Shown here in pieces: positions 10,130 to 19,522 of a stretch of DNA of 33,406 nt; the stretch's first letter is position 1, and each line of letters starts with the position of its first letter. Made by a program: the position numbers and the translations under genes. This stretch comes from an uncultured Methylococcaceae bacterium. Its GTDB lineage: Bacteria; Pseudomonadota; Gammaproteobacteria; Methylococcales; Methylomonadaceae. The notes below the pieces were generated by a model. The model saw nothing but the letters and a program-made list of their open reading frames with translations. It was not told the origin of the DNA and ran no database searches. The stretch lies in contig CAJAQT010000097.1 in assembly GCA_903944165.1 (NCBI GenBank), positions 1-33,406 of the forward strand. Direction: 5' to 3'.

Positions 10130-10468
10130 ATGAAATTACGCTACGAAACTAAGCAAGAATATGAAGTAATCATCATCGATGAAGAGCGTATTGATGCACA
10201 TAATTCTGGTGACTTAAAAGAAGCGCTTTTGCATAAAATTGAGCAAGGTAATACCCAGCTTATTGTGCATTTGGCGCAGGTACGTTTTATTGATAGCTCT
10301 GGCTTAGGGGCGTTGTTAGCGGCGTATAAAAAAATTAATGCGGGGCATGGGAAGTTGATATTAGTTCATGTACAAGCTCAGGTGCTCGCTATGTTTGAAT
10401 TAACGCGCTTAACTCAAGTGTTTGATATTTATGCTGAGTTAGACGATGTGTTGGCTCATCATGGATAG
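10130..10468 (+). CDS. STAS-domain anti-sigma factor antagonist (RsbV/SpoIIAA-like)
   Basis: 112 aa single STAS domain with phospho-Ser motif FIDSSGLGALLAAYKK. Confidence 0.92.
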   Translation: MKLRYETKQEYEVIIIDEERIDAHNSGDLKEALLHKIEQGNTQLIVHLAQVRFIDSSGLGALLAAYKKINAGHGKLILVHVQAQVLAMFELTRLTQVFDIYAELDDVLAHHG

Positions 10469-10903
10469 GTGCGTGTGATGGGCATACCCGTTTTTCAGGT
10501 TGATGTCATTATTCCAACGCAAACCAGATATTTACGTTTAATTGGTCATATTGGGGAGCGCATTGCTAATGAATTGGACACCTATACGGGTGATAAAGTC
10601 CAGCTTGCCTATGATTTAAATTTAGTCCTGACTGAAGCAACGGCGAATGCTATTAAACATGCTAAAACCGACTCACCTAAAGAAACAGTAAGGATACTTA
10701 TTCAAATCGAAGAAAATGAATTAATTATCAAGGTATTTGATCATGGTCAGGGCTTTGATTTAAAAAATGTAGAGCCTTTAGATTTTGCAAACCCACAAGA
10801 AACGGGGATGGGGCTTTTTTTTATCAAAACGTATATGGATTCGGTGCGTTATACAATGACACCAGAAGTTAATATCTTAGAAATCAGCAAAAAACTACAA
10901 TGA
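10469..10903 (+). CDS. RsbW/SpoIIAB-like serine-protein kinase (HATPase_c anti-sigma factor)
   Basis: 144 aa. N-box LVLTEATANAIKHAK, G1 VFDHGQGFD, G2 ETGMGLFFIKTYMD. Begins directly after the STAS stop codon. Confidence 0.9.
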   Translation: MRVMGIPVFQVDVIIPTQTRYLRLIGHIGERIANELDTYTGDKVQLAYDLNLVLTEATANAIKHAKTDSPKETVRILIQIEENELIIKVFDHGQGFDLKNVEPLDFANPQETGMGLFFIKTYMDSVRYTMTPEVNILEISKKLQ

Positions 10904-13900
10904 CTTCCTCTTCTACTGCTTGGCACAATGCCTGTAATCGTATCGCCACACGAGCTTTAGGTAGTGCGCAAGCGCAACCTCTTTTAGCTACGTATCGTTC
11001 ATTATTTACTAAAGAGTATCAAACGCTTATCACACCATCGTATGCTGTTCGCGATATTCTTGCGTTGCATAGCTTAGTGACTACCGATCCTCAACAGGTC
11101 AATTTGGTAAAAATTACTAAGGCGACCGAAGTATTTAGGTTACATTTTTACAGTAATACTGAACGTTATTTAGACGAGTATATTCCGTTATTAGAAAACA
11201 TCGGGTTGCGCGTGTTAGATCAAGTGCAATTTACTTGCACATATACCCAAAATGAACAGGTCATAGTGGGATATATAAAAAGTTTCACGCTTAAAGTTGG
11301 TGCCGAATTAGTGCTTGATTGGCTAAGTCTGAAGCGTTATTTACTAACGGGATTGCGTGCGATATTACGCCATCAAGTCGACAACGACGCGTTAAATAAA
11401 TTAGCTATCGTTGCTGGCTTAACGTGGCAAGCAACTGATTTAATTAGAGCTTATTGTAATTATTATCTTCAATTAGGTCATTCTACGGCACGGGACAGTG
11501 TGTACCGTGCGCTCATTAATCATCCCAAGGTTGCGGCGTGTTTGTTTCATTATTTTGATGCTCGCTTTGTGCCCAATCCTGCATGGCAGGCATTAGCCTT
11601 TAGAGAAGAGCAGTGTTTATTACCATTACGGACAGAATTATCACAACACTTAGCCAGTGTCGCTAATATTAATGAGGATCGAATTTTACGCGCTCTTTTT
11701 AATTTAATAGATGCCACGGTAAGGTCAAATTTTCATCAACGCTGCATGCAAGATGATTTTTTTATTGCGCTAAAAATAAGTAGTCTGGGCATCATCGATA
11801 TGCCATCGCCAAGACCCTGTTATGAAATTTATGTGCATGCCTATGAGATGGAAGGTATTCATTTACGTGCAGGTAAAATTGCGCGGGGAGGTATTCGTTG
11901 GTCAGATCGCCCTGATGATTTTAGAACTGAAATTTTGGGGTTAATGCAAACACAGGTCAGCAAAAATGCCTTGATTATTCCAACGGGCGCAAAAGGTGGC
12001 TTTATTGTAAAACCCAATGCTCAATTTAGTGACTATCAGGTTGCAGGGCAACACGCGTATTTACGCTTGATAACAGGCTTATTAGAGTTGACCGATAATC
12101 ACACTCTCCACGATGTGGATAAGACAACAGCCGTTATTTATGATGATCCAGATAGTTATCTAGTGGTCGCCGCAGATAAAGGTACGGCACATTTTTCAGA
12201 TAGTGCCAATCAATTGGCAAATCAGTATGGCTTTTGGTTGCATGATGCCTTTGCTAGTGGCGGTTCACAAGGTTACGATCATAAAGCCTTGGGCATCACT
12301 GCGCGTGGTGCTTGGGAGTGTATTCGTCGACATTTTTATGAGTTAGGCAAGGATATTCAAACAGAGGCTATTTCAGTGTTGGGTATCGGCAGTATGGATG
12401 GTGATGTTTTTGGCAATGGCATGCTGCTTTCTCGCCACCTTCAGTTACGTGCTGCGTTTAGCGGACAACATATTTTTATTGATCCTACGCCATCTCCACT
12501 AGCCTTTGCAGAGCGGCAACGCTTATTCATGTTGCCTAGGTCCAGTTGGTTAGATTATGCGCCTGCGTTAATTTCTAAAGGTGGCGGTGTGTATTCTCGT
12601 TATGACAAAGAAATTATCTTGTCTGAAGAGGTAAAAAATTGGTTAGGTATTCGTTATCACAGCGTAGATGGTGAGTCGCTAATTCGTTATTTATTAACTG
12701 CATCGGTGGATTTACTTTGGCTTGGGGGCATTGGTACGTATGTTAAATGCAGTGAAGAAAAACACCTCGAAGTTGGGGACAGAAGCAATGACAGTGTGCG
12801 TGTGAATGCGAATGAAATTAAAGCGCGGGTGGTTGGCGAAGGGGCTAATTTAGGGTTTACACAAAAAGCACGTATTGAATATGCCCTTGCAGGTGGTCGG
12901 ATAAATACCGATGCAGTGGATAATTCCGCGGGTGTGGATACTTCTGATCATGAAGTTAATCTTAAAATCATGCTGATGGCGTTGCATAAAAAAGGGCTTA
13001 TTGCTGATTATCAACCCTTATTTGAAGCAATGACCGAGTCTGTTTGTGAGTTAGTTTTAGCCAATAATGTCGCGCAAAGTCGTTGTCTGTCATTAGAGCA
13101 AATTCGCTGTCAACAGGCCCTCGATAACTTTTTGCAAGTGGCTGATGTACTTGAAGCGTCGGGGTTTTTAGATAAAACCGTAGAGGCTTTTCCGCAGACT
13201 AAGCAATTGCTGACACGTCGCCAAGCGTGCTTAACGCGTCCAGAATTAGCTGTGTTAATGGCGTCGGCGAAGCGTTTTCTTACTCATATTTTGGTGCAAA
13301 ATACGGCGTCTTTACCAGCGGACTATTATGCTGACGTGTTAGCCTCTTATTTCCCAGCGCCATTTGTTGAGGCGTTCCGTAGACATTTAGCAAGTCATCC
13401 TTTAGCTCAGCACATTCAAGCAACGTTACTAAGTAATCATATAATCAACTATCAGGGCTGTAGTTTTTTATTACTTAATCAAACGCAAAATCCTGCTAGA
13501 TTAATGGAGGCAATCGCCAGTTATGTATTGTATGAACAGGCGTTAGAGATTAAGACCGTTCGAGCGGAACTTCATAAACAGACTAACGTTAACAATGCCA
13601 AAGAAATAGTGGCGTATTATCATGATTTATTAGTTATCGAAGATCGCTTATTGGGCTTTTGTCAATGGCATATCAACCACCATGTAAGCGTGTATCCAGA
13701 TACTCACACGCAGGCTATTTACGCCGCTTATTATGCTGAATATCGCCTGTACAGCGCAACGTCAACGGCATTATCTTCAAGCCAAGCGCACTGTAATATC
13801 AAGCAAGCACTACAGCTTATAAATGGATGTGAAGATTTGCCTTTAATTGCCCAATTATGCCAAGACACCGCACAGCCATTTAGCGCGCAATGGGTTCTTT

Positions 13901-14214
13901 TTAACGAGGTTGTGGCAATGTTGGATTTATCTGCTATTCAAGCCGCATTGTTTAGGTTTGCTGTGAAAGATCAGTGGGAGGCTAAAGTCCATCGTTTGTT
14001 GTGTGATGAGTTAAAATTAAGCGTGGTAAGCTTGAGTCAAAAATTGAGTTATTCGGCATCTGCGCCAAGGTCAAGCTGGCGTGATTATTTTCAATTACCA
14101 GAAAATAGTGCGGCGTGGCAAAGCTATCAACGTGTGCATCACGAAATTTGTCAAGCCACGCCGATGAGTTTGTTCCCTTATTTGGTATTAGCTGAGGAAT
14201 TAAAAAAATTATAA
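10900..14214 (+). CDS. NAD-specific glutamate dehydrogenase, large type (Bac_GDH family), N-terminally short form
   Basis: RGGIRWSDRPDDFRTEILGLMQTQVSKNALIIPTGAKGGFIVKP, GFWLHDAFASGGSQGYDHKALGITARGAWECIRRHF, GIGSMDGDVFGNGMLLS, IFIDPTPSP, VVGEGANLGFTQKARIEYAL. Start ATG overlaps the RsbW stop (ATGA). 1104 aa versus about 1600 aa for the canonical large class. Confidence 0.93.
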   Translation: MTSSSTAWHNACNRIATRALGSAQAQPLLATYRSLFTKEYQTLITPSYAVRDILALHSLVTTDPQQVNLVKITKATEVFRLHFYSNTERYLDEYIPLLENIGLRVLDQVQFTCTYTQNEQVIVGYIKSFTLKVGAELVLDWLSLKRYLLTGLRAILRHQVDNDALNKLAIVAGLTWQATDLIRAYCNYYLQLGHSTARDSVYRALINHPKVAACLFHYFDARFVPNPAWQALAFREEQCLLPLRTELSQHLASVANINEDRILRALFNLIDATVRSNFHQRCMQDDFFIALKISSLGIIDMPSPRPCYEIYVHAYEMEGIHLRAGKIARGGIRWSDRPDDFRTEILGLMQTQVSKNALIIPTGAKGGFIVKPNAQFSDYQVAGQHAYLRLITGLLELTDNHTLHDVDKTTAVIYDDPDSYLVVAADKGTAHFSDSANQLANQYGFWLHDAFASGGSQGYDHKALGITARGAWECIRRHFYELGKDIQTEAISVLGIGSMDGDVFGNGMLLSRHLQLRAAFSGQHIFIDPTPSPLAFAERQRLFMLPRSSWLDYAPALISKGGGVYSRYDKEIILSEEVKNWLGIRYHSVDGESLIRYLLTASVDLLWLGGIGTYVKCSEEKHLEVGDRSNDSVRVNANEIKARVVGEGANLGFTQKARIEYALAGGRINTDAVDNSAGVDTSDHEVNLKIMLMALHKKGLIADYQPLFEAMTESVCELVLANNVAQSRCLSLEQIRCQQALDNFLQVADVLEASGFLDKTVEAFPQTKQLLTRRQACLTRPELAVLMASAKRFLTHILVQNTASLPADYYADVLASYFPAPFVEAFRRHLASHPLAQHIQATLLSNHIINYQGCSFLLLNQTQNPARLMEAIASYVLYEQALEIKTVRAELHKQTNVNNAKEIVAYYHDLLVIEDRLLGFCQWHINHHVSVYPDTHTQAIYAAYYAEYRLYSATSTALSSSQAHCNIKQALQLINGCEDLPLIAQLCQDTAQPFSAQWVLFNEVVAMLDLSAIQAALFRFAVKDQWEAKVHRLLCDELKLSVVSLSQKLSYSASAPRSSWRDYFQLPENSAAWQSYQRVHHEICQATPMSLFPYLVLAEELKKL

Positions 14215-14421
14215 AATAATGTTTACTGAGTTATTTTGGGCATACTCACGTTACTATTTTTAGGCTATCAACTTAACATGGGTTTTCAATAAGGTTTGAC
14301 TGTTCCATCCGAGCCTTTCAACACATTCACCACGAACATCTTAATCTTTAACTGTGTCCCGTGTTAAATTGAGCGCCTATTTTTCTACGTTCACCTTACT
14401 ATTTTTTTATATTAGCTCTTT

Positions 14422-15648
14422 ATGCCTACCTCTTCGCGCTTCGCCATTATTCCTCGTGCTCTGCAATTTGAATGGGGCATTTTTATGGTTATTGTTATTG
14501 TTCTGACTTTGCCTTTTTGGTTTACTGATTTAGATATTCATGCAGCACAATTTTTTTTCCATCCAGACAATGGAGAAAATTTATGGCCTGAAGAAAATAA
14601 TGCTATTTGGGTGTTTTTTTATCGTGCCGCCCCTCTTCTAGTCAATGTATTATTGCTAGGAGCCTTAGCTATCATGGCGTTAACTGGACAACAGGCATCG
14701 GCAACGCGGTTGCGTCGAATGGCATTATTTGTATTTTTGGGCATTATTTTAGGACCAGGTGTTGTCGTTAATGGTATTTTTAAAGATCATTACGGTCGAC
14801 CTAGACCGCGTCAAATTGAACAATTGCACGGTCATTTACATTACCAACCGCCAGGAATGCCCGGCCTTGAAGGTAAATCATTTCCATGTGGCCATTGCAG
14901 TGTAGGGTTTGTTTTAGCGTTATTTTATTTTATTCAACGACGTAATCGACCATGGCTAGCAAGGGCGCTGTTAATTGCTGCGATAGCTTTGGGAGGGGCA
15001 ATTGGCGTAGGCAGAATGGCGGCAGGCGGGCATTTTTTATCCGATATCTTATGGAGTGGGTTTTTAAGTTATGGCGTGTGTTTACTGTTATATCACCCAT
15101 TATTAGGCAAATGGGAACAGACGCCCGATGAAGAAGTGCCCGAGATTGCGCTTTTCGCGCGTTGGCAGGGGCTTAGTAAAACCACGCGGATTACTTACTT
15201 TGTTAGTTTTGCCGTGCTTATTTCTGTGTTAGCCTCATTAGCTACGCCCAGAAAAACTAACAAAAAACTAAGTTTTCCTAGTGTAACGCAAGCGCATCAG
15301 GTCTTAGACATTCATGCACACGTGGGGGATATCGTGATTACCCAACACGCGTCTGTAGATAAAACCATATATGCCCATTTAGTTTTTAAAGGTTTTGGTT
15401 TCCCCACCAGTAAAATTGAAGGCATATATCAGGCTGATCAGCAGCTGTTTTCAGTGCTTCAAAACGGTATGTTTACAGACGTGGAGGGTAAAGTTGAAAT
15501 TTCTGTACCCGCTGATTTTAAAGAACAATTGCTTATTACTGCGGATAAAGGGGCGATTTATACCACGATGCCTGCCCCTATAAATTGGACAATGAGCGCG
15601 AAAAAAGGCACCTTTTTAGAATCAGCAACGCACGCTAAGCAAGATTAA
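14422..15648 (+). CDS. PAP2-family phosphatase (membrane) with an extra C-terminal domain
   Basis: PAP2 motifs KDHYGRPRPRQ, SFPCGHCSVGF, GRMAAGGHFLSDILWSG. C-terminal ~130 aa (QVLDIHAHVGDIVITQHASVDKTIYAHLVF...) after a final TM segment, resembling DUF4097/adhesin-like repeats. Confidence 0.85.
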   Translation: MPTSSRFAIIPRALQFEWGIFMVIVIVLTLPFWFTDLDIHAAQFFFHPDNGENLWPEENNAIWVFFYRAAPLLVNVLLLGALAIMALTGQQASATRLRRMALFVFLGIILGPGVVVNGIFKDHYGRPRPRQIEQLHGHLHYQPPGMPGLEGKSFPCGHCSVGFVLALFYFIQRRNRPWLARALLIAAIALGGAIGVGRMAAGGHFLSDILWSGFLSYGVCLLLYHPLLGKWEQTPDEEVPEIALFARWQGLSKTTRITYFVSFAVLISVLASLATPRKTNKKLSFPSVTQAHQVLDIHAHVGDIVITQHASVDKTIYAHLVFKGFGFPTSKIEGIYQADQQLFSVLQNGMFTDVEGKVEISVPADFKEQLLITADKGAIYTTMPAPINWTMSAKKGTFLESATHAKQD

Positions 15649-15685
15649 CATGTTGTTTAGGGTTGTTTTTTAATAAGTGAGAACG

Positions 15686-15720
15686 AGCTTTAGCCAAATT
15701 TCATGGCTAAAGCTGTTTTT
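15686..15720 (+). terminator. Rho-independent terminator after the PAP2 gene
   Basis: Perfect 10-bp stem AGCTTTAGCC / GGCTAAAGCT, 9-nt loop, followed by GTTTTT. Confidence 0.85.
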
Positions 15721-15740
15721 ACAAAGGGTAAAAATTGAAA

Positions 15741-16046
15741 TTAGAGTGCGTCGTGGTTTAACACGTCATCTAATTTTTGATGTAATTTATTAAGACAGTC
15801 ATTAAGTTCTTGTTGTAACAGTTCATGCTGGTTTTTTAATACCTCTAATTCATGGGCAATATTAAGCGCAGTCATGACGGCGATTCGATCCGCACCATTT
15901 ATTTTTCCAGAATCGCGTAATTTACGCATTTGAGTATCTAACTGAAGCGCTGATTGAATTAATTCATCTTGCTCTTCTGGCTCGCAAAGTATTCGATATT
16001 CTTTGCCCATGATCATCAATGTGATGGATTGCGCTTTGTCAGCCAT
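15741..16046 (-). CDS. zapA: Cell division protein ZapA
   Basis: 101 aa, ITLMIMGKEYRILCEPEEQDELIQSALQLDTQMRKLRDSGKINGADRIAVMTALNIAHELEVLK. Confidence 0.93.
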   Translation of the reverse strand: MADKAQSITLMIMGKEYRILCEPEEQDELIQSALQLDTQMRKLRDSGKINGADRIAVMTALNIAHELEVLKNQHELLQQELNDCLNKLHQKLDDVLNHDAL

Positions 16047-16053
16047 TGTATAG

Positions 16054-16272
16054 TTACTCCAAAGTTTTTAGTTTGCTTATGATAGTTTCAACGCGGGATT
16101 TTGCTAGACTTGTTTTTTCTAAAAGTTCATTTTTTTCAAGCACTAATTCATTATTTTGTTTTTTTAATAGGCTATTTTCTTGGCTAACTTCATGGTAAAG
16201 AGTTATTAATTCATGTAGTTTTTCTTCAAGGTTTTGTAGAGCATTGGGGTAAGCTTGGTGAGATTGTGTCAT
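16054..16272 (-). CDS. ZapB-like coiled-coil protein (TIGR02449-type)
   Basis: 72 aa heptad-rich protein directly upstream of zapA; conserved gammaproteobacterial position. Confidence 0.75.
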   Translation of the reverse strand: MTQSHQAYPNALQNLEEKLHELITLYHEVSQENSLLKKQNNELVLEKNELLEKTSLAKSRVETIISKLKTLE

Positions 16273-16437
16273 AGCGAGTTTAAGTTAATAATAAATAAGT
16301 GTTTAATCGTAAATTAACAAATTTCGGTTGTTGATAACAGTAAAGTTTGTATTAATCATGCTTAATTAATGTGCTTAAATGGTAGCATAAGCGCAATTTT
16401 TCTTTTAGTGATTGTATTAAGAAAGGAGGGAATGGTT

Positions 16438-16977
16438 ATGGCTTATTTCATAGTTGACAGCATAATCAAAAGTATTGATAACAGCTTAACTGCCGCCGAT
16501 GTTCATGGCATTGCCACGGGCATGTTATGCGTAAATATTAAGACTTCGCCGAGTCGTTGGTTAGCAGATTTTATCTTACCCGACACGCAATTAAGTGCAC
16601 AACATCAGCAAATTTTAGAACATTTGTTTTTGGGAACACAGCGTCTATTAATCAGTAGTGATGGTGATTTTAACTTGTTATTACCCAATGATGATGCACC
16701 GTTGTCTGAACAGGTAATCGCCTTAAGAAGTTGGTGTCAGGGGTTTTTATATGGTGTAGGCGCAACGACAACATCGGCGACAATACTATCCAAAGAAGCG
16801 ACGGAAATTTTTAAAGACATGACTGAAATTACACGGCTTGATAACGATGTCGAAGGCAATGATGATGAAGCCGCGTTCACAGAAATTTATGAATACTTAC
16901 GCTCTGTCGTGATCTTACTTTGTCTTGAATTTAATCAACCCAAAGTCACCGCTACGTATAGTCAATATTTACATTGA
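16438..16977 (+). CDS. UPF0149 family protein (YgfB-like)
   Basis: ADVHGIATGMLCVN, LRSWCQGFLYGVG, NDDEAAFTEIYEYLRSVVILL. AGGAGG RBS upstream of ATG 16438 (alternative ATG 16432; ORF track from 16369). Neighbour of pepP. Confidence 0.9.
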   Translation: MAYFIVDSIIKSIDNSLTAADVHGIATGMLCVNIKTSPSRWLADFILPDTQLSAQHQQILEHLFLGTQRLLISSDGDFNLLLPNDDAPLSEQVIALRSWCQGFLYGVGATTTSATILSKEATEIFKDMTEITRLDNDVEGNDDEAAFTEIYEYLRSVVILLCLEFNQPKVTATYSQYLH

Positions 16978-16997
16978 GGTTATTTGCATTGAAACAA

Positions 16998-18314
16998 ATG
17001 GTATTTAAAAAACGTCGGCAGGCATTAATGCAACAAATTGGTCAGGGTAATATTGCTCTTATTCAAAGTGCTGCACCGAGTGTACGTAATCGTGATGTCG
17101 ACTTTCCCTTTCGTCAAGACAGTGATTTTTATTATTTAACTGGCTTTAATGAACCCGATGCTCTGGCTGTTTTTATTCCTGGGCGTGAACAAGGTGAGTA
17201 TATTTTATTCTGTCGTGAATTTGATAAAACCAAAGCCTTATGGGAAGGTGCTCATGCTGGTTTAGCAGGTGCTACAAAACATTACAAAGCTGATGATGCG
17301 TTCCCCATTGAGGATTTGGACGATATTTTACCTAATATGTTAGAAGGTAAAAAAAAGGTTTTCTACCCTATGGGACGGGATAGTGATTTAGATCAACATT
17401 TACTAGAGTGGATCAATCATCTGCGCAGTCAATCACGCTTAGGTTTAACCGCGCCAAGCGAATTAGTCGCCTTAGATTTTATTATTCATGAAATGCGCCT
17501 GTTTAAAGACGACGAAGAGCTTATTTTAATGCGTCGTGCAGCTGAAGTTTCAGCGCAAGCTCATATTAAAGCCATGCAAGCTTGTCGAGCAGGCTTGTAT
17601 GAATATCAAATAGAAGCCGAATTAATTTATTCTTTTATGCAGCAGGGGTTACGACATGTAGCCTATCCCTCGATAGTTGCAGCGGGTAAAAATGCGTGTA
17701 CATTACATTACACAAAAAACACTGGACAATTAATCTCAGGGGATTTGTTACTTATTGATGCAGGCGCAGAATGTGATCATTATGCCGCTGACATTACCCG
17801 CACCTTTCCTATTTCAGGGACGTTTACAGAACCTCAAAAACGGCTCTATCAATTAGTTTTAGATGCACAAACTGCCGCTATTGCACAAATTAAGCCCGGT
17901 GCAAGCTGGAATCATGCACACGAAGCAGCAGTAGAAACATTAACTAAAGGCTTGGTTGAGCTAGGCTTATTAAAAGGCTCAGTAAAAAAACTAATCAAGG
18001 ATGAAAAATATAAAGCCTTTTATATGCACCGCACTGGCCATTGGCTAGGTATGGATGTTCATGATGTAGGTGAATATAAAATTAATCAACAATGGCGACT
18101 CTTAGAGCCTGGTATGGTGTTAACCGTTGAGCCAGGCTTGTACATTCCTGCTAATTGTAAAACCGTCGATAAACAGTGGCGTGGCATAGGTATTCGTATT
18201 GAAGACGATGTTTTAGTCACGGCAACGGGGCATGAGGTACTCACTCAGTTAGTACCAAAATCAATTGCTGATATTGAACAACTGATGCAGGAACGTCATG
18301 TCGCACAATTATGA
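16998..18314 (+). CDS. pepP: Xaa-Pro aminopeptidase (aminopeptidase P)
   Basis: RRQALMQQIGQGNIALIQSAAPSVRNRDVDFPFRQDSDFYYLTGFNEPDA, LLIDAGAECDHYAADITRTFP, MHRTGHWLGMDVHDVG, MVLTVEPGLYIP. Start uncertain (TTG 16974/16989 or ATG 16998). Confidence 0.95.
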   Translation: MVFKKRRQALMQQIGQGNIALIQSAAPSVRNRDVDFPFRQDSDFYYLTGFNEPDALAVFIPGREQGEYILFCREFDKTKALWEGAHAGLAGATKHYKADDAFPIEDLDDILPNMLEGKKKVFYPMGRDSDLDQHLLEWINHLRSQSRLGLTAPSELVALDFIIHEMRLFKDDEELILMRRAAEVSAQAHIKAMQACRAGLYEYQIEAELIYSFMQQGLRHVAYPSIVAAGKNACTLHYTKNTGQLISGDLLLIDAGAECDHYAADITRTFPISGTFTEPQKRLYQLVLDAQTAAIAQIKPGASWNHAHEAAVETLTKGLVELGLLKGSVKKLIKDEKYKAFYMHRTGHWLGMDVHDVGEYKINQQWRLLEPGMVLTVEPGLYIPANCKTVDKQWRGIGIRIEDDVLVTATGHEVLTQLVPKSIADIEQLMQERHVAQL

Positions 18315-19485
18315 TTTACTCATTGTTGGCGGTGGCTTAACAGGAAATTGTTTAGCCTTAGCACTTCAACAAAGTGGCTTAACGATTGCAATTGTTGAAG
18401 CCAGTCATCGTGAGCAGGTGGTAAATTCACCTGCTGGCGAGCGTGCCTTAGCCTTAGCGGCAGGTACGGTCGAGGTGCTAAAAAACTTGGGTATTTGGGC
18501 TGGACTTGACGCAATAGCCACACCTATTGAACATATTCATGTGTCAGACCAAGGGCATTTTGGAAAAACGCGCTTATCTGCTAAAAAAGAAGGGGTTGCT
18601 GCGCTGGGTTATGTTATTACGGCACGTGCTTTAGAAACGCATTTACTGAATTTACTTGCTGATTCAAACGTTACTCACTATTGTCCCGCGCACATCACAG
18701 ACTTAGTGTCTCAGGCTAATGAGGTTAAAGCAACGCTTAAGCACGCTACTGAAACACTAAGTTTATCAGCAAAATTAGCCGTGGGGGCCGATGGTGGACA
18801 ATCTTCCGTTCGTGACTTATTGTCCATTGGGCAATCCAAAATTGATTACCAACAAACTGCATTAGTCACCACAGTTACGACTGAAATCAGTCATCAGTAC
18901 ACCGCATATGAACGTTTCACCGCATCAGGTCCACTAGCCTTATTGCCCATCGCTGTTAACCAATGTTCAGTGGTCTGGACACGCACTCACCAACAAGCGC
19001 AAACATTAATGCAAGGCAGTGAAGAAGAGTTTATCACGGCATTGCAGCACTGTTTTGGCTATCGTTTGGGGGTGTTACAGTTATCAGCGCCTATTCGTGC
19101 GTTTCCACTTTCATTAATTCGTGCTGACCAACTTACCGCTGGACGTACTGTTATTATTGGTAATGCGGCCCATCAATTGCACCCTGTTGCGGGTCAAGGC
19201 TTTAATTTAGGGTTGCGTGATGTTATGCAATTAGCTGATTATTTAACTGTTCTTGCTCAGCATGGTAAAGATATTGGCAAAGCTGATTACTTAACTGCGT
19301 ATGCGCATGCAAGACGGCAGGATCATAATAAGATTATTCACTTCACCGATAGCTTAGTTAAACTATTTTCGAGTGATAATTTACCTTTAAGTTTTGTCAG
19401 AAACTGTGGCTTAACGCTGTTAGATCATCAACCTTACATGAAAAGTCAGCTAGCACGTCATGCAATGGGCTGGGTCAATGACTAA
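18298..19485 (+). CDS. ubiH: UbiH-family FAD-dependent monooxygenase (2-octaprenyl-6-methoxyphenol hydroxylase)
   Basis: DLLIVGGGLTGNCLALAL (Rossmann GxGxxG-like), GADGGQSSVRDLL, RTVIIGNAAHQLHPVAGQGFNLGLRD. Overlaps the pepP end by 17 nt. Confidence 0.9.
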   Translation: MSHNYDLLIVGGGLTGNCLALALQQSGLTIAIVEASHREQVVNSPAGERALALAAGTVEVLKNLGIWAGLDAIATPIEHIHVSDQGHFGKTRLSAKKEGVAALGYVITARALETHLLNLLADSNVTHYCPAHITDLVSQANEVKATLKHATETLSLSAKLAVGADGGQSSVRDLLSIGQSKIDYQQTALVTTVTTEISHQYTAYERFTASGPLALLPIAVNQCSVVWTRTHQQAQTLMQGSEEEFITALQHCFGYRLGVLQLSAPIRAFPLSLIRADQLTAGRTVIIGNAAHQLHPVAGQGFNLGLRDVMQLADYLTVLAQHGKDIGKADYLTAYAHARRQDHNKIIHFTDSLVKLFSSDNLPLSFVRNCGLTLLDHQPYMKSQLARHAMGWVND

Positions 19486-19522
19486 ATTTCTTTCATTTTT
19501 TACTTTTACACTTTCTTGTACT

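Noticed and set aside
15649-15740. 6S RNA (ssrS), often found next to zapA in gammaproteobacteria
   Set aside because: The gap downstream of zapA is only about 90 bp and is occupied by the PAP2 gene terminator; no 6S-like long hairpin is visible.
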